Below, piece after piece: positions 26,311-35,651 of a stretch of DNA of 64,000 bases. The notes under the pieces are model-generated. The model saw nothing but the letters and a program-made list of their open reading frames with translations, was not told the DNA's origin and did not search any database. This DNA comes from Bdellovibrionales bacterium (GTDB lineage Bacteria > Bdellovibrionota > UBA1018 > CAIMNF01): the NCBI GenBank assembly GCA_947372355.1, contig CANBTI010000002.1, positions 42,580 through 106,579 of the forward strand, read 5' to 3'. Numbering within the stretch: position 1 is the stretch's first letter; every line of letters starts with the position of its first letter. A program made the position numbers and the translations under genes.

Positions 26311-27063
26311 TTAATGAAAAAGGGTGGTAACTAATCCTGCAAAAATGGCCACAATCACTCCAATAAAACATGAAGCAACCATGATGGTTACAAACGTTGG
26401 TAAGAAAACTACAGCTAAACCTCGAAGACGAGAGATTTGAAAACGCTCTGAAAAACCAAGAGTTAAAATAGTAGTGTAGTAAATAAGCCCTAAAAATTTT
26501 CCGAATCCAAATGGTAAAAAACCAAGGATGGAGGAAATGATGCTCGCAGAAGATGCGATCGCGGTAATCTTAATCACATTAGTGATGGTGACCGCTCCTT
26601 TAGTGGGATTGCTTTTTGAAACAAGCAGAGTTGCACCCAACCAAAAAATAATACCATAAACAAAAAATGTGAATAATGAATGAAATGGATTGATGAGCAT
26701 GCGAAGCCCTTCTAATCCCCAAGTTGGCATTAATGCATTCACGTTATCGCCTTGAGCCCAGATATCGGCAGGTAAATCTTTCCAAATAGGTAGGGAGTGA
26801 AGTTGGTTTTTAATTTTTAAAAAACCATCCATCAGTGATTCATGTTTTACGGCGCGTGTAATCCAGTCTAAAAATGCAGCAAACCATGAAACCACAAGAC
26901 CAAACACTAAAGAATAATTAAAACTCATTTGATCAAAACGAGTTTTATAAAAAGAAACAGGCTCTGTGAGAACTTTCAAGGTATCTTGATAGAGTAATTT
27001 GAAAATTCCAAGGTTTGAATCAGGAGTAATTTTTATTTCGGAGCTGGGGTTTTGATTTTCCAT
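26311..27063 (-). CDS. Yip1-domain-like membrane protein
   Basis: About five hydrophobic segments are visible from residue 50 on (for example YSLVFGLVVSWFAAFLDWI, LFTFFVYGIIFWLGATLLV and VVFLPTFVTIMVASCFIGVIVAIFA). The order of segments and the TKGAVTITNVIKITAIASSASIISSILGF region resemble bacterial Yip1 proteins. The function is unknown; such proteins often accompany membrane transport genes. The start overlaps the end of the DUF4340-like gene by 31 bp, which ties it to that operon. Confidence 0.7.
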   Translation of the reverse strand: MENQNPSSEIKITPDSNLGIFKLLYQDTLKVLTEPVSFYKTRFDQMSFNYSLVFGLVVSWFAAFLDWITRAVKHESLMDGFLKIKNQLHSLPIWKDLPADIWAQGDNVNALMPTWGLEGLRMLINPFHSLFTFFVYGIIFWLGATLLVSKSNPTKGAVTITNVIKITAIASSASIISSILGFLPFGFGKFLGLIYYTTILTLGFSERFQISRLRGLAVVFLPTFVTIMVASCFIGVIVAIFAGLVTTLFH

Positions 27064-28532
27064 TCGTTTTCCGTTTTGGGTAGAGCTTGCTTCATGGAAT
27101 CTTCCATAAGGTATGCTTCATTGTTTTTTTCATTTAAATTACGAGAGTAAAGATTTCCTTTTGAGTCAGAGATTGAATAATAGAATTTTGTTGGATTCTT
27201 TTCATCTCCAATAGCAACTTTAAATAACTCTTTCCCTGCTGGAGGAGGGCTTACAAAATCCTTAATTCTGGTAACCGCAAATAGATCTATTAGTTTAGAG
27301 GCAATGGAAGGTTCCCAGTTTTTAGTTCCATCTTTAGCAATCCATTTCCCTTTTATGTAACTAAAATCAGGAGAAGCAGAATAGGAAGCGCCCTCAATTT
27401 TAATGAGGCTTGCTGTTACTTTTTCAGCCTCGGTTAATAAAATGGTATTCCTCAATTCAACTAAGTTCTTGTCGATATTACTTCTTAATATAGACTCCAC
27501 TTCCACCAGTTCTTTTTGATCTGAGGATTGAGCATAGTAGTGTTTTTCAGCTGGAAGTTTTTCAGTTCCAATTTTTTTCGTAGGAGTGACTTTTTCAAAA
27601 ATCACGAGGGAGTGTGTTTTATCACCAGCTTTGAGATCGTAAGTGATGATTGGCTTTAAGCCCTTGATCATCGATTGTTCTACAAATTCAATAGCTTTTG
27701 CATTAGCAATTCCTGAAAGAACGGTTTCAATGTGATCAAAATTAGCAGGAAAGCCATTAATCATCCAAAGTCCGGCGGTCTTGTTTCCGATCAGTTTTCC
27801 ACCGTTTTTCTTCTCGGCAGTTACTTTTGCAGTAAAGCTCGTGATGACTTTACGGTCAAAGTTAAATAATGTTTTATCGCGAAAGCTGGTGAGGGATTTG
27901 CTGAAGTTAGAAGTTTTTGTTTGGTTTGAGATTAAAAAAATTAACTTGTCGTTAATTGTTCCATCTACAGCGGATGCAACAAATGTTTTATCCCCAATGG
28001 GATGATCTGCTCCGAACCAAGCGGTAAGGCGTTTACCTGGTTTGCCCTGTTCATCAGATGTGATCATCTCCACAAATTGTGTGTCTTTGTTTGTACGCTG
28101 ATCGTCGCTTAATCCATACTCGCTCAGAAGTGATTTTCTTTTTTCTGGAGTCTCATCATTTAAATCTATCACTTCAGTAGCGATTGCGTTCGCAGCAGTA
28201 CTTAAATAGTCTTTAACACTGCTAGGATCAGCTGAATAAAGCTCACCATTTGGACCTTGAGGATGAGAAATAACCCATTTACCAAGGCTGCCCTGAGAGC
28301 ATTTTTTCTCGGCTAAACTTTCGCACTTCAATTCAATCAAGCCCTGGGTGCTTTTTATTTTGATGAGTGTAACTTGAGCTTCTTCACTAGGAAGTGCGAT
28401 TGGTTTTTTGGAGAGAATATCAATCTTATCTTTTTTAGGCTTATGTGAATATTGAAGCCAATAAGAAAAAGTTCCCACCGTCAGTAAAGTAGCCGAAAGA
28501 ATGAGTGGTGTTTTCCAATTAGGTTGTTTCAT
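27033..28532 (-). CDS. DUF4340-like secreted/anchored protein
   Basis: An N-terminal membrane segment (PLILSATLLTVGTFSYWL) precedes a large domain with repeated half-units of the DUF4340 kind (LSEYGLSDDQ, FGADHPIGDKTFVASAVDGTINDKLIFLISNQT, then a similar later half). DUF4340 proteins are regularly encoded behind GldA/F/G-like ABC transporters, and that is the context here. It likely acts outside the membrane with the GldG-like protein, 12 bp upstream. The biochemical role is unknown. Confidence 0.75.
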   Translation of the reverse strand: MKQPNWKTPLILSATLLTVGTFSYWLQYSHKPKKDKIDILSKKPIALPSEEAQVTLIKIKSTQGLIELKCESLAEKKCSQGSLGKWVISHPQGPNGELYSADPSSVKDYLSTAANAIATEVIDLNDETPEKRKSLLSEYGLSDDQRTNKDTQFVEMITSDEQGKPGKRLTAWFGADHPIGDKTFVASAVDGTINDKLIFLISNQTKTSNFSKSLTSFRDKTLFNFDRKVITSFTAKVTAEKKNGGKLIGNKTAGLWMINGFPANFDHIETVLSGIANAKAIEFVEQSMIKGLKPIITYDLKAGDKTHSLVIFEKVTPTKKIGTEKLPAEKHYYAQSSDQKELVEVESILRSNIDKNLVELRNTILLTEAEKVTASLIKIEGASYSASPDFSYIKGKWIAKDGTKNWEPSIASKLIDLFAVTRIKDFVSPPPAGKELFKVAIGDEKNPTKFYYSISDSKGNLYSRNLNEKNNEAYLMEDSMKQALPKTENEWKIKTPAPK

Positions 28533-28544
28533 TTGTTCTCCCAG

Positions 28545-29948
28545 TTAGAGTTTTTTTCTTCTTACCCAAATCACAATCCCCAATGCTGCAATTAATAGAG
28601 GAACGATCACTACACTGATCCAAAAAATAATGATTCCTTCATTTTGAGAAAGTTCAATTTTTCCTGCTTCATCTTCTTTGCTGCGAATGGAGATGAGGTT
28701 TTCATCTTCTAGTGCCCAACTCACCGAGTTTAGATAAAAATCTAAATTTCCACCAAAACGTGAGTATTGATTGTTGATGAACTGGCTAGATCCAAAAACT
28801 ACAATGCGAGTATCTCTCATTGCTTTTGAGTCTTTAGATTTTCCTGTTGAAGTTACAGCAGTGATAATTGGTCCTGCTGTATCCACTCCCGCATTGTATT
28901 GAACTGAACCTTTTGCGATCGAGTTCATATCCATTTCACCCCATGCTTTAGGAGTGGATTTAGCAAGCCAAGCTGTTTTTAAACCCGCAGGTGGCGGTGA
29001 GGTGAGATCCAGTGGACGAGCGAATGGAAAATAACATTGCTGCTTGAAATCTTTAGTAATCACTTGCTCAGGATTGAATTGTGCAATAATCGGAACCGAT
29101 GCATCTACACCAAGTTGACGAGATACGGGATCAATAATGAGACCAGTTTTAACTTCTATTCCCCAAGCTTTCAGTAAATCACGAAGCTCTTTTGTTTGAT
29201 CAGCTTGAGTGATGGTAGCTTCCATTGCAATGACCGCACGACCACCGTTATCCAAATAGTTAGATAACATTTTAATTTCATTTGGGAAGAGCGCTTTAGA
29301 AACTCCAGCCATGGAGATCACGCTACAATCAGAAGGAATGGTAGTTTCTTGAGAAAGAGTGAGTTCTTTCACTTCGTATGCTTGATCTTCAAATCCCTTT
29401 TTTACCCCTTGAATCCCATCTTGAGATGTATTCAGAATACTGTTTTCACCATGACCAATAATCATGCACACCATGGTGTTGCCCTCTTTGGTGAGCTTCA
29501 TAATCGCATTGGTAATTTTTTCCTCAGAGATCTCTTCTACCTTCATGGTTTTACCCTTGTAGGTGAGAATAAGTGTTTCAGCTTTTTTAATTCCAGCTTG
29601 TTTAACACGCATTGGTTCTTTGTTTGGATCAATCAATTCAAATTTGAACTTGGTAGACAGTTTTTTATAGTTTTCAAAAACAGGTCTATAGCGTTCTTTT
29701 GAGCCAATATCAGCAAAAAAATCAGCTTTTAAATCATCTTTCAAACCCGCAAGGGTTTTCTTTGATTGATCTGAAAAAGTATGAATTTTGTTTTTAGTCA
29801 GATCTAGCTTTTGAGGGTATTGAGAAGAGAGAAAATTAAATACTCCCACTAATCCAATAATCAAAACGATGATGAAAATTGAATTGGCTCCAAATGCAAA
29901 TGAGCGTTTGTTGAGTTCTTTATTTGGTGACGATTGATGATTAGACAT
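28545..29948 (-). CDS. GldG-like ABC-associated membrane protein
   Basis: The protein has an N-terminal membrane segment (IFIIVLIIGLVGVFNFLSSQYP) and the typical DLTKNKIHTFSDQSKKTL stretch. An extracytoplasmic domain follows, including MVCMIIGHGENSI and the GGRAVIAME block. A C-terminal membrane segment (IIIFWISVVIVPLLIAALGIVIWV) ends in RRKKL. This is the layout of GldG/ABC_transp_aux proteins. It is encoded 3 bp after the permease gene and before the DUF4340-like gene. In Bacteroidetes, homologues serve gliding motility; in other phyla the role is unclear. Confidence 0.85.
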   Translation of the reverse strand: MSNHQSSPNKELNKRSFAFGANSIFIIVLIIGLVGVFNFLSSQYPQKLDLTKNKIHTFSDQSKKTLAGLKDDLKADFFADIGSKERYRPVFENYKKLSTKFKFELIDPNKEPMRVKQAGIKKAETLILTYKGKTMKVEEISEEKITNAIMKLTKEGNTMVCMIIGHGENSILNTSQDGIQGVKKGFEDQAYEVKELTLSQETTIPSDCSVISMAGVSKALFPNEIKMLSNYLDNGGRAVIAMEATITQADQTKELRDLLKAWGIEVKTGLIIDPVSRQLGVDASVPIIAQFNPEQVITKDFKQQCYFPFARPLDLTSPPPAGLKTAWLAKSTPKAWGEMDMNSIAKGSVQYNAGVDTAGPIITAVTSTGKSKDSKAMRDTRIVVFGSSQFINNQYSRFGGNLDFYLNSVSWALEDENLISIRSKEDEAGKIELSQNEGIIIFWISVVIVPLLIAALGIVIWVRRKKL

Positions 29949-29951
29949 TTT

Positions 29952-30728
29952 TTATGATCTCCAACGATATGAATCAAGTACACGATTTGTGAAAAAAAGA
30001 CCGAGCCCGATAAATGAAAGATAAAATATCACATCAGTAGTATCGAGGATGCCTTGACTAAAGTTATTGTAATGTTGAATAAGCGATAAATAATCAAGTA
30101 TATCACTGAATACTGGCCCAGTGGATTGAGAGGCCCAGTTAATCAGCCAGAAAAACAAACCTGCTGCGAAAGTAAGAGCGCCAGCAACGATTTGATTTTC
30201 AGTCATCGACGAAAAGAAAACTCCCGTGGATACATAACAACAAGAAAGTAAAAATGTTCCGAGATAACTGGTTAAGATTGGCCCAAAATCCGGATTGCCA
30301 TAAATAAAGAGAATGGCTGGATAAAATAAAGTGAGTAAAAGCATCGTTCCAACCAGCATTGCTGCTGAAAGGAATTTTCCAACCACCATTTCACCCAGAG
30401 TGATCGGTGAGGTCATGAGAAGTTGAATGGTCTGCATTTTTCTTTCTTCAGCAAAAAGTCTCATGGTGATGAAAGGCACTAGAAATAGAAAGATCACATT
30501 CATATTTCCGTACAGCGGGCGAATGATTCCATCACTAATGCTGGTTCCCTTGCCGCCAAATTGTTTGAACTGCATAGACTGTAGATTGAAATGGCTGAGA
30601 TTGAAAAAAAACATCCAGCCCATGATCAATAAAAATCCTGCTATCACAATGTAGGCGATGGGTGAGGTGAAATAAGTTTTGAAATCCTTTGTGGCGATGG
30701 TCCACATTTTTTTGAAACTAAACTTCAT
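29952..30728 (-). CDS. ABC-2-type permease, GldF-like
   Basis: Six membrane segments are visible. The N-terminal KDFKTYFTSPIAYIVIAGFLLIMGW and FLVPFITMRLFAEERKMQTIQLLMTSPITLGEMVVGKF are diagnostic of GldF-type permeases. It would form the membrane part of the ABC exporter powered by the ATPase encoded just upstream, whose stop it overlaps by four bases. The transported substrate is unknown. Confidence 0.88.
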   Translation of the reverse strand: MKFSFKKMWTIATKDFKTYFTSPIAYIVIAGFLLIMGWMFFFNLSHFNLQSMQFKQFGGKGTSISDGIIRPLYGNMNVIFLFLVPFITMRLFAEERKMQTIQLLMTSPITLGEMVVGKFLSAAMLVGTMLLLTLFYPAILFIYGNPDFGPILTSYLGTFLLSCCYVSTGVFFSSMTENQIVAGALTFAAGLFFWLINWASQSTGPVFSDILDYLSLIQHYNNFSQGILDTTDVIFYLSFIGLGLFFTNRVLDSYRWRS

Positions 30729-31666
30729 GATTGACCTCCAACATTTGTTTCTTGAGTGGTGAGTGAGAGAAACACTTCCTCTAAGCTCAATTTTTCAGAT
30801 GAGAATTCTAGAACTCCCATTTTTTCATGTACCGCTACATCCACAATACGATCTCTGAGCTCTTCTTGATTGGGATTAATCTCAATGGATATTTTTCCAT
30901 TTTCATTGGTAACCGATTTTACCCCTGAAATAGATTGAATCGCTTGAATGCCACTTGAGTTCGAATTTTTAACTTGAAGTTGATAAACAAGACCATGTTT
31001 CATTCTTGAAGTGAGGCGTTCAATATTATCTTGAGCCACAATCTTACCTTTGTTGATCACGATGATGCGTTGACAAGTGGCAGTGACTTCTGGGAGAATG
31101 TGAGAACTTAAAATAACGGTGTGTGCTCCACCTAATGATTTGATCAATTCACGAATTTCAATAATTTGAACCGGATCTAAACCAACGGTTGGTTCATCTA
31201 AAATGAGAACTTTTGGATCATGCACTAGTGCTTGAGCTAAACCAACTCGTTGGCGATACCCTTTTGAAAGGTTGCCTATGATTCTTTTGCGAACATGGGT
31301 GAGGCCTGTTTTTTCCAACGATAGATCAATAGCGGCCTTTAAGTTTGCTTTAGTAACATCATGGAGTTGCGCCGCAAACTTTAAGTAATCTTCCACCACC
31401 ATATCGAAATATACGGGAGGATTTTCAGGAAGATATCCTACATTTCTTTTCACATCGATTGCTTGATCAAATACATCAAAGCCTGCAATTTTTGCGGTTC
31501 CGAAACTTGCCGGCATAAATCCGGTGAGAATTTTCATTGTGGTACTTTTCCCAGCACCGTTTGGCCCAAGAAATCCTACAATTTCCCCTTTATTAACCGT
31601 AAAAGTAAGATCTTCAATTGCCGTTCTTTGGCCATAGATTTTGGTGAGTCCTGATACTTCAATCAT
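30725..31666 (-). CDS. ABC transporter ATPase, GldA-like
   Basis: The Walker A motif is GPNGAGKST, the signature motif is LSKGYRQRVGLAQAL, Walker B is VLILDEPTVGLD, and the switch His is in LSSHIL. The 313 residues include a C-terminal extension (LEFSSEKLSLEEVFLSLT) common in ABC-2 exporter ATPases. It is the first gene of the minus-strand cassette of ATPase, permease, GldG-like, DUF4340-like and Yip1-like proteins, and metG. Confidence 0.92.
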   Translation of the reverse strand: MIEVSGLTKIYGQRTAIEDLTFTVNKGEIVGFLGPNGAGKSTTMKILTGFMPASFGTAKIAGFDVFDQAIDVKRNVGYLPENPPVYFDMVVEDYLKFAAQLHDVTKANLKAAIDLSLEKTGLTHVRKRIIGNLSKGYRQRVGLAQALVHDPKVLILDEPTVGLDPVQIIEIRELIKSLGGAHTVILSSHILPEVTATCQRIIVINKGKIVAQDNIERLTSRMKHGLVYQLQVKNSNSSGIQAIQSISGVKSVTNENGKISIEINPNQEELRDRIVDVAVHEKMGVLEFSSEKLSLEEVFLSLTTQETNVGGQS

Positions 31667-31823
31667 CGAGGTTGCTCCTTTCTAAAAATCATTTAAAAAT
31701 TGGATGTTGATGAGTTCCTATTATTGCCTCAAAGAGTTAAAAGTCAAGGGTTCTCGGCACTTATGCGGTGCAAGAGTCTTGCGTGAGCGTTGGGATTGTG
31801 TCAGCCTAAATTACGGAGAAATT

Positions 31824-33512
31824 ATGAAATCTATACTTTTGTTTTTATTTGCAACCACGAGTGTTTTTGCTGCGTCCCCTTATTCTAAAAATGCAGGTGA
31901 TGTGTATGCCAAATTACCTGCTGCGAAAAAAGGCGGCACTGTTTTTACTCGATTATTGGGTAATCCGAAGGCGTTAAATCCCTTGCTCAGTGAAGATGTA
32001 GATTCAACCAATGTAGATCGTTATATTTTTGCCCGCCTTCTCGATCAAGATCGTGAAACTGGAGATTATTTTCCCATGATTGCTGAGAAGCTTGATGTTT
32101 CTAAAGATCATAAGGAAATGACTTTTACTCTACGTAAAACTGCTACATGGCAAGATGGATCGCCCATTACAGTGGATGATATTGAATTTACTTATCAAAA
32201 AATGTGGGATCAAAAAGTAGAGGCCGCTCCATTAAGGGCTTTCATGGGAGAATTTAAATTTGAAAAAATTGACCAGTACATCTTTAAACTTTCAGTGGCG
32301 ACACCAAATGTAAACACACTTCCAAATTTAATTGATAATTTCATTCCAATTCAGAAAAAACAATACGTTGGTGTTGTTGATTTTAATAAGGCGAAAGCAA
32401 TCATCGATCCTATTGGAAGTGGACCCTATAAATTAAAATCTTATTCTAGAGATCAAAAAGTAGAATTAGAAAGAGTAAAAGGTTGGTGGGGAGAATCACT
32501 TCCTCAGTACAAAAATTTGAATAATTTTGATGCTATTGTGTATCGAATTATCCCGGACACAGCTCTGGCTTACGAGAAATTCATGAAAGGCGAAATTGAT
32601 AATATCGAAATGAATGCAGAGATGTTTGGCACTCGCGTAAAGGGTTCAGATAAAGATAAATTTGGAAATGATTCTGAATCTGGAAAAGAAATCTGGGCTA
32701 AACACTTTCGCACTCAAGCCCCAGCGCAATGGACCTACATCGGCTGGAATTCAAAACGCCCGGTTTTTACGAGTAAAAAAACTCGTCAAGCACTTGCTCA
32801 ATTAATTGATTACGATCAAATTTCTGAAAAAGTTTATCATAATGAAGGTATTCGATGCATTTCTCCATTTGGTAGCGGAACGCCAAATACAGCTCCTGAT
32901 CAAAAATCAAAAGCTTTCAATCTAAATCCTAAAAAAGCTTTGGAACTATTAAAAGCGGATGGTTGGGCAGATTCCGATGGTGATAGTGTTTTAGATAAAA
33001 TGGTAGACGGTAAAAAAGTAAAATTCGAATTCACACTTCGCTATAATTCCGAAAATCCAATGCGTTCCAAAGTTGCTCAAATGGTGAAAGAGCAATTCAA
33101 AAAAGCAGGTATCATCGTCAATGTTCAAGCGATGGAATGGAATGCGTATGTGGCAGAAATTGATAACCGTAATTTTGATGCGATTGTGATGGGTTGGGGT
33201 AAAGGAAGTTTATACCCGGATGCAAATCAAATCTGGAGCTCAAAATCATATGAAAACAAAGGTTCAAATAGCACTGCTTACAACAATCCAAAAGTAGATG
33301 CCTTGATTGCTGATTCATTAAAAGAATTAGATGTTAAAAAACGATTTAAGATTATGCAGCAAATGGGCTCCCTCATTTATGATGATCAGCCTTATGCATT
33401 CATCGTTGAAATTCCAGGTTTCATTATGGGTTCTCATGCAAAGATTAAGGCAAAAAAATGGGCATTAAAATATGATGATGCCCCAGCTTTATGGCAGTAT
33501 TCTGCCGAATAA
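31824..33512 (+). CDS. Peptide ABC transporter substrate-binding protein (family 5)
   Basis: The signal peptide is MKSILLFLFATTSVFAAS, starting at 31824 behind CGGAGAA. The track's 40 extra upstream residues are not coding-like. The mature protein shows the SBP family 5 layout: FTRLLGNPKALNPLLSEDVDST, FTLRKTATWQDGSPITVDDIEFTYQKM, and later AIVMGWGKGSLYPDANQIWSS. It captures oligopeptides or similar ligands in the periplasm. An Asp-rich DSDGDSVLDK loop may bind calcium, as in other members. The two permease genes follow after 72 bp. Confidence 0.92.
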   Translation: MKSILLFLFATTSVFAASPYSKNAGDVYAKLPAAKKGGTVFTRLLGNPKALNPLLSEDVDSTNVDRYIFARLLDQDRETGDYFPMIAEKLDVSKDHKEMTFTLRKTATWQDGSPITVDDIEFTYQKMWDQKVEAAPLRAFMGEFKFEKIDQYIFKLSVATPNVNTLPNLIDNFIPIQKKQYVGVVDFNKAKAIIDPIGSGPYKLKSYSRDQKVELERVKGWWGESLPQYKNLNNFDAIVYRIIPDTALAYEKFMKGEIDNIEMNAEMFGTRVKGSDKDKFGNDSESGKEIWAKHFRTQAPAQWTYIGWNSKRPVFTSKKTRQALAQLIDYDQISEKVYHNEGIRCISPFGSGTPNTAPDQKSKAFNLNPKKALELLKADGWADSDGDSVLDKMVDGKKVKFEFTLRYNSENPMRSKVAQMVKEQFKKAGIIVNVQAMEWNAYVAEIDNRNFDAIVMGWGKGSLYPDANQIWSSKSYENKGSNSTAYNNPKVDALIADSLKELDVKKRFKIMQQMGSLIYDDQPYAFIVEIPGFIMGSHAKIKAKKWALKYDDAPALWQYSAE

Positions 33513-33584
33513 ATCATTTTTTTGACGATTCATTGTACAACGACCCATATAGACTTCTCATCGTAATCGGGTAAACTGAAGGTT

Positions 33585-34610
33585 ATGCTGAGCTATCTCG
33601 TACGCCGTCTTTTAACGATGATTCCGATGTTCTTTTTGATGACGGCTGTTTACTTTGCAGTTCAAAATTATTTACCCGGCGGGCCAGTACAAGAAGTGTT
33701 GAGTAAAATTCAATACGGAGGTGGAGAAGGTTCGGGCCGTTCGATGAACGTGGAAGACATTGCAAAATTAAAAGCCGAACTTGAAAAACAATATGGATTA
33801 GATAAACCTGTTCCGGTTCGTTATTGGATTTGGCTTAAAAAAATCTCAGTTTTAGATTTTGGTGATTCAACTACCACGCGTGAACCTGCAATTAAAACTA
33901 TTGCTGAGCGAGTTCCTATTTCTATTGGCTTCGGAGTGCCTGGATTTTTTCTCACTTATTTTGTTTGTATTATTTTAGGAATGTTGAAGGCATTAAAAGA
34001 TGGAAATAAGCTCGATATCTTTAGCTCGGTAATTCTTTTTATTGCTTACAGTATTCCCCCATTGGTGGTTTCGGTAGTGTTTTTGCTCGTTTTTTGTACA
34101 GATCGGGTACTGCCAGGTGGGGCAGTTTTTCCGCTCGGTGGAGCGAGATCGGATAATTGGGATACTCTTACTTTTGCTCAGCAAGTAGTGGATTATTCTA
34201 AACATATGTTTTTGCCAGTAGCAGCTTCGCTCTTAGGTGGATTTACTTTTCTCACGATGCTCATGAAAAATTCTCTGCTCGATGTTTTAAGTAGTGATTT
34301 TATCAGAACTGCAAGAGCAAAAGGTTTGAGTGAATCCAGAGTGATTTTCAAGCATGCACTTCGAAATGCAATCCTTCCTTTGATGGTTGGCTTGGGTGGA
34401 TTTTTATCGGCATTCGTAGCGGGATCCATCGTGATTGAATCAGTATTTGGATTACCGGGAATGGGTCGCTTGATGATTGAGAGCCTGAACTCTCGAGATT
34501 ACAATGTTCTTATGGGAGTGGCAGTGATTCAATCAGGTGTAGTGATGTTTGGTCAGTTGATCAGTGATATTGCCTATGTAGTGGTTGATCCGAGGATTGA
34601 TTTCAAATGA
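33585..34610 (+). CDS. ABC transporter permease, OppB/DppB type (second copy)
   Basis: It has the N-terminal block YLVRRLLTMIPMFFLMTAVYFAVQN followed by LPGGPVQEV, as in OppB/YejB permeases. The EAA loop is RTARAKGLSESRVIFKHALRNAILPL and the C-terminal end is DIAYVVVDPRIDFK. At 341 residues it is longer than the copy at 18445, with an insertion after the first membrane segment as in YejB. It shares four bases with the next gene. It is encoded behind the family 5 binding protein, so this set has a dedicated receptor. Confidence 0.93.
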   Translation: MLSYLVRRLLTMIPMFFLMTAVYFAVQNYLPGGPVQEVLSKIQYGGGEGSGRSMNVEDIAKLKAELEKQYGLDKPVPVRYWIWLKKISVLDFGDSTTTREPAIKTIAERVPISIGFGVPGFFLTYFVCIILGMLKALKDGNKLDIFSSVILFIAYSIPPLVVSVVFLLVFCTDRVLPGGAVFPLGGARSDNWDTLTFAQQVVDYSKHMFLPVAASLLGGFTFLTMLMKNSLLDVLSSDFIRTARAKGLSESRVIFKHALRNAILPLMVGLGGFLSAFVAGSIVIESVFGLPGMGRLMIESLNSRDYNVLMGVAVIQSGVVMFGQLISDIAYVVVDPRIDFK

Positions 34611-35644
34611 ATATTTTCTCAAAATTTACATCAAGGATGAGTCCCATTACTAAGCGTCGTTGGAATGGTTTTTTTAGACAAAAACGTGCTTGGATTGGAT
34701 TGTTAGGTTTCATCAGCATCTTGTTTTTTTCGATGACCGCAGAAATTTGGTCTAATAGTAAACCTTTAATTTTAAAACGTGAAGGCCACTGGTATTTTCC
34801 AGCGCTCATTTCTTACCCCGCAACTGATTTTGGGATTACCGATTCTTTCGTTGTGGATTATCGTGAAATGGCGAAAAAAGAAAAAGAAGAAGGTAAGTCT
34901 ACCTGGGCACTTTTTCCCGTGAATCAATGGGATCCACTGGAGCAATCGCCAGATGTGATGTCTCCACCTTCAAAAACTCATTGGATCGGAACTGATTCTT
35001 TGGGAAGGGATGTAACCGCGCGTTTGCTCTATGGTCTGAGAGTTTCTCTATCTTATGGACTCATGTTTTGGGCGATGTGTTTTTTAATTGGTGTCACGAT
35101 TGGCTCAATTCAGGGATATTTTGCAGGAAACGTAGATTTTTTCACTGAACGTGTGAAAGAGTTGATCGAAATTTTACCATTTTTATCGGTCGTAATTTTA
35201 GTGAACGGCCTCATGAAATCAGATTCATTTTGGATCACACTAGGAGTGGTCGTAGCATTTTCTTGGTCGGGCGTGGCTTCTCAATTGCGTGCGCAATTTT
35301 TAAGTCTCAGAAAATTAGAGTTTTGCGATGCTGCTCGAGCTGCAGGTGCGGGACACGCGCGAATTATTTTTAAACACATTTTACCCAATAGTCTTACCCC
35401 GATTTTAACACTCACTCCGTTTACAGTTTCGGGCGGAATTGCAACACTCGCTGTTTTAGATTATTTGGGATTTGGTTTATCTCCTCCCACACCATCATTG
35501 GGAGAATTGTTACAACAAGGACGCACTTATATTCAAAATGCAGTTTGGTTGTTGATCACGCCAACGGTTGCACTTTCCTGGATGCTCATTTCTATTAATT
35601 TAATTGGTGAATCTTTGAGAGAAGCGTTTGATCCTCGGAAATAA
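34607..35644 (+). CDS. ABC transporter permease, OppC/YejE-like (second copy)
   Basis: After a basic N-terminus and a membrane segment (AWIGLLGFISILFFSMTAEIWS) comes a long periplasmic insert (about residues 50-125). THWIGTDSLGRDVTARLLYGLRVSLSYG and the EAA loop DAARAAGAGHARIIFKHILPN follow. The long insert is like YejE. No ATPase gene follows; the next gene is convergent. A complete importer would therefore need an ATPase encoded elsewhere. Confidence 0.92.
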   Translation: MNIFSKFTSRMSPITKRRWNGFFRQKRAWIGLLGFISILFFSMTAEIWSNSKPLILKREGHWYFPALISYPATDFGITDSFVVDYREMAKKEKEEGKSTWALFPVNQWDPLEQSPDVMSPPSKTHWIGTDSLGRDVTARLLYGLRVSLSYGLMFWAMCFLIGVTIGSIQGYFAGNVDFFTERVKELIEILPFLSVVILVNGLMKSDSFWITLGVVVAFSWSGVASQLRAQFLSLRKLEFCDAARAAGAGHARIIFKHILPNSLTPILTLTPFTVSGGIATLAVLDYLGFGLSPPTPSLGELLQQGRTYIQNAVWLLITPTVALSWMLISINLIGESLREAFDPRK

Positions 35645-35651
35645 CTAAAAG

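Noticed and set aside
33522-33553. Promoter TTGACG/TATAGA before the second oppB
   Set aside because: The 20-bp spacing is too long for a sigma70 promoter.
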